A stretch of 64,000 bases of DNA. Source: Streptomyces formicae (GTDB taxonomy: Bacteria > Actinomycetota > Actinomycetes > Streptomycetales > Streptomycetaceae). Position numbers and translations under genes: made by a program. Where the stretch lies: the NCBI RefSeq assembly GCF_002556545.1, contig NZ_CP022685.1, positions 9,278,001 through 9,342,000 of the forward strand, read 5' to 3'. Each line of letters begins with the position of its first letter. The stretch's first letter is position 1. The notes under the pieces were generated by a model, which had not been told where the DNA came from, did not search any database, and saw nothing but the letters and a program-made list of their open reading frames with translations. Below are positions 43,202 through 51,827 of this stretch, one piece after another.

Positions 43202-45433
43202 CTACTCGAGGTAGGCCTCGACCTCGCTGAACTGGGCTGCGGGCCAACCCGAGTTGGCGGTCACGAGCACTCGCAGATGACGCGTCCTCGGCGCCGATTC
43301 GGGCAGGGCGACGGTCACGGCGTTGCCGGTCGCCGGGTCGAAGCGGTAGTCCTTCGAGGCGACCAGCTGGCTGAACGACGAGCCGTCGGTGCTGCCCTGG
43401 AGTGAGAGGGTCTGCGTCCTGGCCTGCCAGACGGCGACGGGCGGCAGCTTCAGGACGACGCGCCTGACGGGCTGCGCGGAGCCCAGGTCCACGGTGATGG
43501 ACTGCGGGAAGGCGTGGTTGGTGGACTCCCAGTACGTGTGCGCGTCGCCGTCGACCGCCTTGCCGGGCGAGTACACGTCGGCGGTGCCGGTCGCGGTCGC
43601 CGGGCGGCCCTTGGCGAGGTTCCGGTTCGGGTCGGGGGCCGGGTTGCCGCCGCCCGGCCGCGGCCAGGTCGAGCAGTCGTCCCAGACGCTGTCCCACCCG
43701 GAGTTGCCGCCTCCGTCGGTGAGCGCGAAGGTGCCGGAGCCCGCCGGGTAGGGGCAGTTGTAGATGCCCGCGACGCCCACCCCGGTGGCCTTGACGCCGG
43801 TCATCCGCACGGCGCCCGGCGTCTCGGCCTGGACGACCACCGTGCCGACCCCCGCCACGGTCGACCCGTCCACGGTGACGTTCTTGACGGCCTTGCCGGT
43901 GCCGCCGCCCGAGACGAACTCGTAGGCGCTGTACGGGCTGTCCTTGATGGTGGTGCCGGTGATGGTGACGGTGGCCTCGATCGCGCTGTCGTACGCGTCC
44001 ACGCGCAGGGCGCCCATCGGATGGTTCCAGTTGGGGTTGAGGGCGCCGGTCCGCACCAGGGTGTTCCCGGCGACCGTGATGGTGCCCGCGAGCGGGAAGA
44101 ACGGGTCGAGGAACTTCTGGTTGGAGACGGCGATGCCGCTGCCCAGCGCGTTGGTGTCCAGGACCAGGTTGTCCTTGACGGTGATGTCGCGGCCGCCGTA
44201 GATCGCGATGCCGTTGGCCAGGTTGGGCTGGGAGACGGTGTTGTGCGCGAAGGTGTCGTCGCTGTTGGTGGCGTTGAGCGACCACATCGCCAGCGAGTCG
44301 TCGCCCTGGTTGCGCAGGAAGTTGTGGCGGACCTGGACGCCGCGCGCGTTGCCGTTGAGGTTCAGGCCGTCCGCGGTCGTGTCGAGGACGCGGTTGTTCT
44401 CGACGACGAGGTCGTCGTTGTTGCCGGTGAGCCAGAGACCGACCTTGAGGTGTTGGAGCCACATCCCGCTGACGCTCGAACCGGGACCGAGGGACCCGTT
44501 GACGAAGTTGTCCGGGGCGCTGTCGACGCGTTCGGTGACCTCGCCGATGACCGCGAAGTCCTTGAGGTGGACCCTGCCCGCCGAGCCGCTCTGGTTGATG
44601 AACCGCGAGGAGCGCACCACCGAGTGCCAGCCGCCCGCGCCCTGGACGGTGACGTTCTCGACGCCGCTCAGCTCGGATCCCACCGTGAACTCGCCCGCGG
44701 GGATCCACACGGTGCCGCCGCTGCCCTTGGCCGCGGCGATCGCGTCGCGGAAGGCACCCGTGGAGTCCCGCTGACCGGTGGGGTCGGCCCCCTTGTCGAC
44801 CACGGAGATCGCCCCCGACGGCTTGGCCGTTGGCGCGCCGACCTGCTCGAAGTCGGCGACGTCGACGGTGACGTTGCTCGACGTGGCCGTCAGCCTCACC
44901 TTGTCGCCCGCCTTGAGATCGCGGCCGAGGAGGAGGTGGGCGTTATCGAAGAAGTGATGCGTCTTGGCGCCGGGGATCCAGGGGGTGTCGATGTGGCTGT
45001 ACTTGGAGGTGACGGCGATGGACCGGTCGAGCTTGGTGCCGTTGACGTACACGGCGAGCGAACCGGTCTGTCCTTCGGGGACGCTGTAGGAGACGTTCAC
45101 GGCGTTGGCCGCACCGCCGAGCGTGAACTCGACGCTCTGGCCCGCGCCCAGGCGTACGGCCTGCCGTCCCGATGCCTCGGAGGCGAGGGTGCCCTGGGTG
45201 TAGTCGGGTCCAATCCGCTGGCCGTCGGTGGCGGCGGATTCCGCTTCGGTGGAGGTGAAGGGCAGATCGGCGCCCGCGGCGGCAGCCGCCTTCGGCTGGG
45301 AGGCGGTCCTGGCGGCGGCCGGTTCTGCGAGGCCGATGACGGATCCGACGAGGGCTATCGCGAGGGCGAGGGCAAAGGCGGAAGAACTGCGCGCGACTCT
45401 CCGAGATGGCGCGTGCATGTCATATGAATGCAT
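43202..45433 (-). CDS. Secreted GH87-like alpha-1,3-glucanase with discoidin C-terminus
   Basis: A 743-residue exported enzyme. Signal peptide residues 1-42; an N-terminal CBM-like domain (about 55-200); then a right-handed beta-helix catalytic domain (about 205-590). Asp355 in TTADGLNLNG and Asp378-Asp379 in RNQGDDSLAMW have the 23-residue spacing of the catalytic Asp triad described for GH87 alpha-1,3-glucanase/mycodextranase. A discoidin (F5/8C) carbohydrate-binding domain (about 605-743, NLAKGRPATATGTADVYSPG) ends the protein. The ATG at 45433 follows AGGAAGG. Divergent from a sugar ABC importer. Substrate call is by motif and context; a pectate-lyase-like fold alone would also fit other glycans. 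Confidence 0.8.
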   Translation of the reverse strand: MHSYDMHAPSRRVARSSSAFALALAIALVGSVIGLAEPAAARTASQPKAAAAAGADLPFTSTEAESAATDGQRIGPDYTQGTLASEASGRQAVRLGAGQSVEFTLGGAANAVNVSYSVPEGQTGSLAVYVNGTKLDRSIAVTSKYSHIDTPWIPGAKTHHFFDNAHLLLGRDLKAGDKVRLTATSSNVTVDVADFEQVGAPTAKPSGAISVVDKGADPTGQRDSTGAFRDAIAAAKGSGGTVWIPAGEFTVGSELSGVENVTVQGAGGWHSVVRSSRFINQSGSAGRVHLKDFAVIGEVTERVDSAPDNFVNGSLGPGSSVSGMWLQHLKVGLWLTGNNDDLVVENNRVLDTTADGLNLNGNARGVQVRHNFLRNQGDDSLAMWSLNATNSDDTFAHNTVSQPNLANGIAIYGGRDITVKDNLVLDTNALGSGIAVSNQKFLDPFFPLAGTITVAGNTLVRTGALNPNWNHPMGALRVDAYDSAIEATVTITGTTIKDSPYSAYEFVSGGGTGKAVKNVTVDGSTVAGVGTVVVQAETPGAVRMTGVKATGVGVAGIYNCPYPAGSGTFALTDGGGNSGWDSVWDDCSTWPRPGGGNPAPDPNRNLAKGRPATATGTADVYSPGKAVDGDAHTYWESTNHAFPQSITVDLGSAQPVRRVVLKLPPVAVWQARTQTLSLQGSTDGSSFSQLVASKDYRFDPATGNAVTVALPESAPRTRHLRVLVTANSGWPAAQFSEVEAYLE

Positions 45434-45776
45434 CTGCGGGTGCACCTTCCTGGTGGGGCCTGGTGGGTCCTGGTGGGGGTGAGGGTGGTGGCCGCCGGGC
45501 TGCGCCCACTGAAGCACCGCGACGAGGTGGACGCAAGATGTCGGTGATGGCTTGCAATTGCTCGACAGGCGGCTGAAAAGGCTTAGCGCACAGGTGAGTT
45601 GAGATCGGCTGGCCAGGCCATATTCCGCATCGATGCAGGGCGTCGCCCTGCACAACTACCGTGATGCAGTCGCAATCTTGCGTATCTGGATACGAATCTT
45701 GCGGCCTTCTGTCGGCCGCCCTATCGTGACGGCACCCATCAGGGCAGCGCTCGGGCGCCACTCCAGAGGAGCCGCA
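45434..45776. promoter_or_regulatory. Divergent glucanase/ABC promoter with repeated TCTTGCG sites
   Basis: These 343 bases carry no gene. TCTTGCG half-sites occur at 45676-45682 and 45697-45703 (21 bp apart) and, in reverse, at 45532-45538. CGCAATCTTGCG (45671-45682) is a palindrome and CGTATC-TG-GATACG (45681-45694) another. GCAATTGC at 45554-45561 is a third. Three near-identical 10-bp CCTGGTGGGG repeats sit in the glucanase leader (45449-45478). The half-site recurs before the LacI gene (50730-50736), so this is probably the repressor's operator cluster. Confidence 0.6.
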
Positions 45777-47111
45777 ATGAAGCCCCGTAACCTCGCGATC
45801 GTTCTGACGACAGGTCTCGCCCTCACCGCCACGGCCTGCGGTGGCGACTCGTCGGGTTCCGGCGGAAGCGGGGGTGTCTCGATCACCGTCGCCTGCCGGC
45901 CAGCGAAGACCGCGCCGAAGCTGCGTGACGCATGGGACGACGACGTCGCCACCTTCGAGAAGGCGCACCCTGGCGTCTCGGTCAAGAGCACCGACCAGCA
46001 GCCGTGCTTCGACCCGAAGACGTTCGCCGCGAAGCTGGCGGGCGGTCAGATGGAGACGGTGTTCGTGGTGCCGGTGACCAACTACGGCGACGTGATCGCC
46101 AAGAGGCAGGCCAAGGACATCACCGCGTCGACCGGCGTGGTCAAGAACTTCGGCGACATCAAACAGGACGTCAGGGGCATGGTCACCAAGGACGGCAAGG
46201 TCTACGGCGTGCCCAACGTCAGCTACAGCGTCGGCCTCGTCTACAACCGCGCGCTGTTCGCCAAGGCCGGTCTCGACCCCGACGCGCCGCCCAGGACGTG
46301 GGAGGAGGTCCGCGCCGCCGCGAAGAAGATCGCCGACCTGGGTGACGGATACGTCGGGTACGGCGAGTACGGCGGCGGCAACACCGGCGGCTGGCACTTC
46401 GCGCAGGCCCTGTTCAGCCGAGGCGGTGAGATGGTCACCGACGGCAAGGCCGCCTTCAACAGCGCCGAGGGCAAGGCCGTGCTGCACAACCTGCACGACA
46501 TGCGCTGGAAGGACGACAGCGTCGGCAGCAGGGTGCTGATCGGCTGGGAGTCGCTGATGCAGCAGATGGCGGCGGGCAAGACCGGCATGATGCTCGGGGC
46601 TCCGGACGTCATCACCGACGTGACGCAGAAGTTCCAGGGGAAGGCCGCGGACTACGGCATCACGGGTGTGCCGGGCGGCAAGGCGTCCCTGGCGGGCGGC
46701 GAGGCGTACATGATCAATCCCAAGGCGAGCCCGTCCCAGACCAAGGCCGCCTTGCAGTGGATCGACTTCCAGTTCAACACGCCCGGCAAGGGGCGCTTCG
46801 ACTTCGCCCGCGGCAAGGCCAACGGTGAGGCCGTGGGCGTCCCCAACAACGACTACATGGGCGACTCCCCGACCGGCAAGGCCATCGCCGAAGGACGCAA
46901 GGCCAACGCCGTCCTGCCGGTCAAGAACTACGAGCCCTACGTCGACGCCGCCCCGGGGATCACGCCCAAGCCGGAGCCGGAGAAGGCCCAGGAGCTGTAC
47001 GCGGTGCTCGACGTCGCCATGTCCGCCGTCCTCACGCGGGAGAGCGCCGACGTCGACAAGCTGCTCGCGGACGCCGAGTCCAAGGCGAACTCGATCCTGG
47101 CCAGGCGCTGA
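45777..47111 (+). CDS. Sugar ABC transporter substrate-binding lipoprotein
   Basis: A 444-residue solute-binding lipoprotein: lipobox LTATACGG with Cys21 at the N-terminus, then a GSGGSGG linker and a cluster-1-type sugar-binding fold (LVYNRALFAKAGLDPDAPPR, AQALFSRGGEM, VGVPNNDYMG). It captures an oligosaccharide for import by the two permeases downstream. The ATG at 45777 follows AGAGGAG. It is the first gene of the importer operon and is divergent from the glucanase, whose alpha-1,3-gluco-oligosaccharides are the likely ligand. Confidence 0.9.
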   Translation: MKPRNLAIVLTTGLALTATACGGDSSGSGGSGGVSITVACRPAKTAPKLRDAWDDDVATFEKAHPGVSVKSTDQQPCFDPKTFAAKLAGGQMETVFVVPVTNYGDVIAKRQAKDITASTGVVKNFGDIKQDVRGMVTKDGKVYGVPNVSYSVGLVYNRALFAKAGLDPDAPPRTWEEVRAAAKKIADLGDGYVGYGEYGGGNTGGWHFAQALFSRGGEMVTDGKAAFNSAEGKAVLHNLHDMRWKDDSVGSRVLIGWESLMQQMAAGKTGMMLGAPDVITDVTQKFQGKAADYGITGVPGGKASLAGGEAYMINPKASPSQTKAALQWIDFQFNTPGKGRFDFARGKANGEAVGVPNNDYMGDSPTGKAIAEGRKANAVLPVKNYEPYVDAAPGITPKPEPEKAQELYAVLDVAMSAVLTRESADVDKLLADAESKANSILARR

Positions 47112-47115
47112 TCCG

Positions 47116-48090
47116 ATGCGCACACTCACCGTGAAGCCGAAGCCGAAACAGCAGGTCGCGACAGAGCGGCGGGTCGCGCCGGAGCGGCAGGTCGTGCCGA
47201 GGCGTCGGCCACCGACGAAGCGGCGCAGGGCGGCACGACGGAACCTGACCGCTTACGGATTCCTCTGCGCCGCGCTCTTCTGCTTCGCGCTGTTCGCGTG
47301 GTGGCCGATCGTCAGGGAGGTCGTCCTCAGCTTCCAGCAGACCAACCTCGTGGACGAGCCGTCCTGGGTGGGGCTCGACAACTTCCGTACGGTGGTGAAC
47401 GATCCCGCGTTCGGCGAGGCCTGGCGGAACACGTTCGTCTTCACCCTCCTCGCGCTGCTCTGCGGCTACGTGGTGCCCTTCGCCGTCGCGGTCGTGCTCA
47501 ACGAACTGCGGCACGCCCGGGCCTATCTCCGGTTCGTGGTCTACCTGCCCGTGATGCTGCCGCCGATCGTCTCCGTGCTGCTGTTCCGCTGGTTCTACGA
47601 TCCGGGGCCCGGCCTCTTCAACCAGGCGCTCGACGCCGTCGGACTGCCGACGCTGGCCTGGCTCGACTCGACCAGCACCGCGCTGTTCTCCCTGGTGATC
47701 GTCTCCACCTGGATGAACCTGGGGGCCGGGGTGCTGATCTACCTGGCGGCCCTCCAGAACATCCCCGGGGAGCTCTACGAGGCGGCGGAGCTCGACGGCG
47801 CGGGCATCCTCAAGCGGATCCGGCACGTCACGATTCCCCAGACGCGGCTGATCCTGACGCTGATGTTGATGCTCCAGATCGTCGCCACCATGCAGGTGTT
47901 CATCGAGCCCTACATGCTCACGGGCGGCGGCCCGGAGAACGCGACCGTCACCGTCGCCTACCTGATGTACCAGTACGCCTTCGTCTACGGCGGCAACTAC
48001 GGGGCGGGCAGCGCGCTCGGCCTGATGCTCATGCTCGTCCTGCTCGCGGTCGCCGCGGTGCAGCTGAGGCTGACCCGAGAGGAGAAGTAG
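47116..48090 (+). CDS. Sugar ABC permease (MalF-type)
   Basis: A 324-residue permease with six hydrophobic segments after a long basic N-terminal extension (about 45 residues, rich in Lys/Arg). The EAA loop is LYEAAELDGAGILKRIRHVT, contacting the ATPase. It starts 4 bp after the binding-protein stop and is followed 4 bp later by the second permease. No ATPase gene is in the operon, so the shared MsiK-type ATPase of Streptomyces probably energises it. Confidence 0.92.
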   Translation: MRTLTVKPKPKQQVATERRVAPERQVVPRRRPPTKRRRAARRNLTAYGFLCAALFCFALFAWWPIVREVVLSFQQTNLVDEPSWVGLDNFRTVVNDPAFGEAWRNTFVFTLLALLCGYVVPFAVAVVLNELRHARAYLRFVVYLPVMLPPIVSVLLFRWFYDPGPGLFNQALDAVGLPTLAWLDSTSTALFSLVIVSTWMNLGAGVLIYLAALQNIPGELYEAAELDGAGILKRIRHVTIPQTRLILTLMLMLQIVATMQVFIEPYMLTGGGPENATVTVAYLMYQYAFVYGGNYGAGSALGLMLMLVLLAVAAVQLRLTREEK

Positions 48091-48094
48091 GCCC

Positions 48095-48997
48095 GTGCCG
48101 AACACCACCGACCGCCGCCCCGCGGCGACCAGGACCATCGTCTCGCCCCTGGAACTGCGATCCCGCAGGGGCAGCAGGATCTACTGGGCGCTGCTCACCG
48201 CCACCGTGACCGTGTTCACCCTGGTGTTCGTCTTCCCGCTCTACTGGATGGTCACCGGGGCGATGAAAACGGGCGAGGAGATCGCCCGGACACCGCCCAC
48301 GCTCTTCCCCGAGTCACCCGACTTCTCGGTGTTCGCCGACGCCTGGGAACTCTTCGACATCGGGACGCTGTTGCGGAACACCTTGTTCTACGCCGTCGGC
48401 GCCTGGCTCTTCGCGCTCGCGGTCGACGTGTCCGCCGCGTACGCGCTCTCCAAGCTCCGGCCGATGTTCGGCAACGCGATCCTCGCGGGCATGCTGGCCA
48501 CGCTCATGATCCCGCCGATCGTCGTGATGATCCCGGCCTACATCACCGTGACCGACGTACCGATCCTCGGCTGGCACCTGCTCAACTCGCCCTGGGCGAT
48601 CTGGTTCCCCGTCGCCGCCAACGGCTTCAACGTCTTCTTGCTGAAGCGCTTCTTCGACTCGATACCGAACGAGTTGCTCGAGGCGGCCGAGATCGACGGC
48701 GTGCCGCCGTGGCGCGTCCTGTGGTCGATCATCCTGCCGATCTCCCGGCCGATCCTCGGTGTGGTGTCCCTCTTCACCGTGGTCCTCGTCTTCAAGGACT
48801 TCGTCTGGCCCCTGCTCGTCCTTCCCGACAGCGAGAAGATGACGCTCAGCGTGGGCCTTTCGCAGACCGCGGGAGCGGTGACCCAGAACCAGATCATGGC
48901 CGGTCTCGTGATCGCCAGCATCCCGATGATCATCGTGTTCTTCCTCTTCCAGCGCAGCATCATGGCGGGCCTCACCGCCGGAAGCCTCAAGGGCTGA
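48095..48997 (+). CDS. Sugar ABC permease (MalG-type)
   Basis: A 300-residue permease with six hydrophobic segments and the EAA loop LLEAAEIDGVPPWRVLWSII. Read from GTG at 48095, 4 bp after the preceding permease. It completes the membrane channel of the importer. The alpha-glucosidase gene begins 30 bp downstream, so all are probably one operon. Confidence 0.93.
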   Translation: MPNTTDRRPAATRTIVSPLELRSRRGSRIYWALLTATVTVFTLVFVFPLYWMVTGAMKTGEEIARTPPTLFPESPDFSVFADAWELFDIGTLLRNTLFYAVGAWLFALAVDVSAAYALSKLRPMFGNAILAGMLATLMIPPIVVMIPAYITVTDVPILGWHLLNSPWAIWFPVAANGFNVFLLKRFFDSIPNELLEAAEIDGVPPWRVLWSIILPISRPILGVVSLFTVVLVFKDFVWPLLVLPDSEKMTLSVGLSQTAGAVTQNQIMAGLVIASIPMIIVFFLFQRSIMAGLTAGSLKG

Positions 48998-49027
48998 CAG
49001 AACCCACCTGCCCGAAAGGACCGTCAC

Positions 49028-50632
49028 GTGGCAGCTGTTCCCGCGTCCCGCACCGACGACTGGTGGCGCGACGCAGTCATCTACCAGGTGTACCCCCGAA
49101 GCTTCGCGGACGGCGACGGCGACGGCACGGGGGACCTGGCGGGCGTCCGCGCCAACCTGCCCTACCTCGCCGAACTCGGCGTGGACGCCGTGTGGTTCAC
49201 CCCCTGGTACCTCTCCCCACTGGTGGACGGCGGCTACGACGTCGCCGACTACCGCGCCATCGACCCGGCGTTCGGCACCATCGACGATGCCGAGAAGCTC
49301 ATATCGGAGGCCGCCGATTTCGGCATCAAGGTCATCGTCGACATCGTCCCCAACCACGTGTCGCACCAGCACGCCTGGTTCCGCGCCGCGCTCAGCGCCG
49401 GCCCCGGCAGCCCCGAACGCGAGCTGTTCCACTTCCGCCCCGGCCGCGGCGCCCACGGCGAACTCCCGCCCAACGACTGGCCTTCGCAGTTCTCCGGCGC
49501 CACCTGGACCCGCGTTCCCGACGGCGAGTGGTACCTCCACCTGTTCACGCCGGAACAGCCCGATCTCAACTGGGCGCACCCCGAGGTCCGCAGGGAACAC
49601 GAGGAGGTCCTGCGCTTCTGGTTCGAGCGCGGGGTCGCAGGCGTCCGCATCGACTCCGCCGCACTGCTCGCCAAGGACCCGGAGCTGCCCGACTTCACCG
49701 AGGGGGTCGACCCGCACCCGTACGTCGACCAGGACGAACTCCACGATATCTACCGCTCATGGCGGGCGATCGCCGACGAGTACGACGCCGTGTTCGTCGG
49801 CGAGGTCTGGCTTCCCGACGCCGAACGCTTCGCCCGGTACCTGCGCCCCGACGAGCTGCACACCGCCTTCAACTTCGCCTTCCTCAGCTGCCCCTGGGAC
49901 GCCGACCGGCTGCGCCGCACCATCGACGACACGCTCGCCGAGCACGCACCCGTCAACGCGCCCGCCACCTGGGTCCTGTGCAACCACGACGTGACCCGCA
50001 CGGTCACCCGCTACGGCCGCGCCGACACCGGTTTCGACTTCGCGACGAAGGCGTTCGGCACCCCCAGCGACCTGGCCCTCGGCACCCGGCGCGCACGGGC
50101 CGCAGCCCTGCTCACGCTCGCCCTGCCCGGCTCGGTCTACCTCTACCAGGGCGAGGAACTGGGCCTGCCCGAGGCCGACGTCCCCCGGGACCGCATCCAG
50201 GACCCCATGCACTTCCGCTCGGGCGGCACCGACCCCGGCCGCGACGGCTGCCGGGTACCGCTGCCGTGGGTCGCCGACGCGCCCCACTTCGGCTTCGGTT
50301 CGCGCGGCGAGCCCTGGCTGCCGGGGCCCGCCGACTGGGCGCGTTACGCGGTGGACCGCCAGAGCGCCGCCCCGGACTCGATGCTCACCCTCTACCGCAC
50401 GGCCTTGCGCCTGCGCCGCACGGGCGCCGGTTTCGGGGACGGCCCCATGACGTGGCTGCCCTCGCGGGAGGGAGTGCTGGCCTTCGCGCGCGGCCACGGA
50501 CTGCGCTGCGTGGTCAACCTCTCGGGCCGGAGCGTCGAACTCCTCGCGTACGAGGAGCTGATCCTGACGAGCGGACCCCTGGACGAACAGGGGAGATTGC
50601 CGAACGATACGGCGGTGTGGCTGCGGGCGTGA
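49028..50632 (+). CDS. Intracellular GH13 alpha-glucosidase
   Basis: A 534-residue GH13 enzyme without a signal peptide, so it acts on imported oligosaccharides. Region I is DIVPNH (105-110); catalytic nucleophile Asp209 in GVRIDSAALL; acid/base Glu259 in VFVGEVWLPD; transition-state Asp321 in LCNHDVTR. It resembles the alpha-glucosidase/oligo-glucosidase subgroup. GTG at 49028 follows AAAGGA. With a GH87 glucanase in the locus, hydrolysis of alpha-1,3-linked gluco-oligosaccharides to glucose is the inferred job; alpha-1,4 or 1,6 specificity is not excluded. Confidence 0.9.
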   Translation: MAAVPASRTDDWWRDAVIYQVYPRSFADGDGDGTGDLAGVRANLPYLAELGVDAVWFTPWYLSPLVDGGYDVADYRAIDPAFGTIDDAEKLISEAADFGIKVIVDIVPNHVSHQHAWFRAALSAGPGSPERELFHFRPGRGAHGELPPNDWPSQFSGATWTRVPDGEWYLHLFTPEQPDLNWAHPEVRREHEEVLRFWFERGVAGVRIDSAALLAKDPELPDFTEGVDPHPYVDQDELHDIYRSWRAIADEYDAVFVGEVWLPDAERFARYLRPDELHTAFNFAFLSCPWDADRLRRTIDDTLAEHAPVNAPATWVLCNHDVTRTVTRYGRADTGFDFATKAFGTPSDLALGTRRARAAALLTLALPGSVYLYQGEELGLPEADVPRDRIQDPMHFRSGGTDPGRDGCRVPLPWVADAPHFGFGSRGEPWLPGPADWARYAVDRQSAAPDSMLTLYRTALRLRRTGAGFGDGPMTWLPSREGVLAFARGHGLRCVVNLSGRSVELLAYEELILTSGPLDEQGRLPNDTAVWLRA

Positions 50633-50750
50633 CACCGGTCGGCCCGGACGACAGACCGTGCAACTGGCCTGCACATGACCGCAGTTTGCCGACGACAACG
50701 AGCAAGTACCGGACGTATACCTCCAGCCTTCTTGCGTTAGCCTTGCGCGC

Positions 50751-51779
50751 ATGACGCGACGACTTGCACAGGTTGCCAAGAAGGTAGGGGTGAGCGAGGC
50801 GACGGTCAGCCGTGTCCTCAACGGGCGGCCCGGTGTCTCGGAGGCGACCAGGCAGTCCGTCCTCACGGCGCTCGACGTCCTCGGGTACGAGCGCCCGACG
50901 CAGCTGCGCGGCGAGCGCGCACGCCTGGTCGGCCTCGTCATACCCGAACTGCAGAACCCGATCTTCCCCGCGTTCGCCGAGGTCATCGGTGGCGCGCTCG
51001 CCCAGCGCGGGCTCACGCCCGTGCTGTGCACGCAGACCAAAGGGGGCGCCGCGGAGGCGGACTACGTGGACCTGCTGCTCCAGCAGCAGGTCTCCGGAGT
51101 GGTCTTCGCCGGTGGCCTTTTCGCGGAGGCCAACGCGCCGCACGAGCACTACCACCTGCTCGCGGAGCGCAACATCCCGGTCGTCCTCATCAACGCGGCG
51201 GTCGAGGGCCTCGACTTCCCCTGCGTCGCGTGCGACGACGCCGTAGCCGTTGAACAGGCCTGGCGCCACCTCGCCTCGCTCGGGCACCAGCGGATCGGCC
51301 TGGTGATCGGCCCCTCGGACCACGAGCCGTCGCGCCGCAAGCTGGCGGCCGCGCGCCTCGCGGCGCGGGCGGCGGGCGCGGAGCTGACCGACGAACTCGT
51401 CGAGCGCTCGATCTTCTCCCTGGAGGGCGGCCAGGCCGCGGCCGGACGCCTCCTGGAGCGGGGCGTCACCGGCATCGTGTGCGGCAGCGACCCGCTGGCC
51501 CTCGGAGCGATCAGGGCGGCCCGCCGACGCGGCCTCTCCGTCCCCGCCGACCTGTCCGTCATCGGCTTCGACGACTCGTCCTTCATGACCTGCACCGAGC
51601 CGCCCCTGTCGACGGTGCGACAGCCCATCGAGGCGATGGGCCGCGCGGCGGTCGACCTGCTCTGCGCCCAGATCCAGGGCGGCGCCCAGGACAACCCGGG
51701 CGAGCTGCTCTTCGAGCCGGAGCTGGTGGTGCGGGGCTCGACGGCACAGCCGTCGACGACGGGAACCGGAGGGGTGTGA
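50751..51779 (+). CDS. LacI-family regulator of the alpha-glucan locus
   Basis: A 342-residue LacI/GalR repressor: HTH RLAQVAKKVGVSEATVSRVL, hinge YERPTQLRGERARLVGLVIP, and effector domain with LSVIGFDDSSFMTCTEPPLS. It follows the alpha-glucosidase by about 120 bp with its own promoter, which contains TCTTGCG and CCTTGCG motifs matching those before the glucanase and importer. It probably represses the locus until an oligosaccharide binds. Its closest analogue is the MalR-type of Streptomyces. Confidence 0.92.
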   Translation: MTRRLAQVAKKVGVSEATVSRVLNGRPGVSEATRQSVLTALDVLGYERPTQLRGERARLVGLVIPELQNPIFPAFAEVIGGALAQRGLTPVLCTQTKGGAAEADYVDLLLQQQVSGVVFAGGLFAEANAPHEHYHLLAERNIPVVLINAAVEGLDFPCVACDDAVAVEQAWRHLASLGHQRIGLVIGPSDHEPSRRKLAAARLAARAAGAELTDELVERSIFSLEGGQAAAGRLLERGVTGIVCGSDPLALGAIRAARRRGLSVPADLSVIGFDDSSFMTCTEPPLSTVRQPIEAMGRAAVDLLCAQIQGGAQDNPGELLFEPELVVRGSTAQPSTTGTGGV

Positions 51780-51827
51780 CCCGGCTCCCCGCCGTCGGGG
51801 GAGGGCGTCAGCCCATGAGCGTGAGCC

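Noticed and set aside
43514..45427. A long plus-strand open frame opposite the glucanase gene
   Set aside because: High GC gives long shadow frames; its composition is Val/Gly/Asp/Arg-biased and lacks motifs, while the opposite frame has a signal peptide, catalytic Asp triad and discoidin domain.
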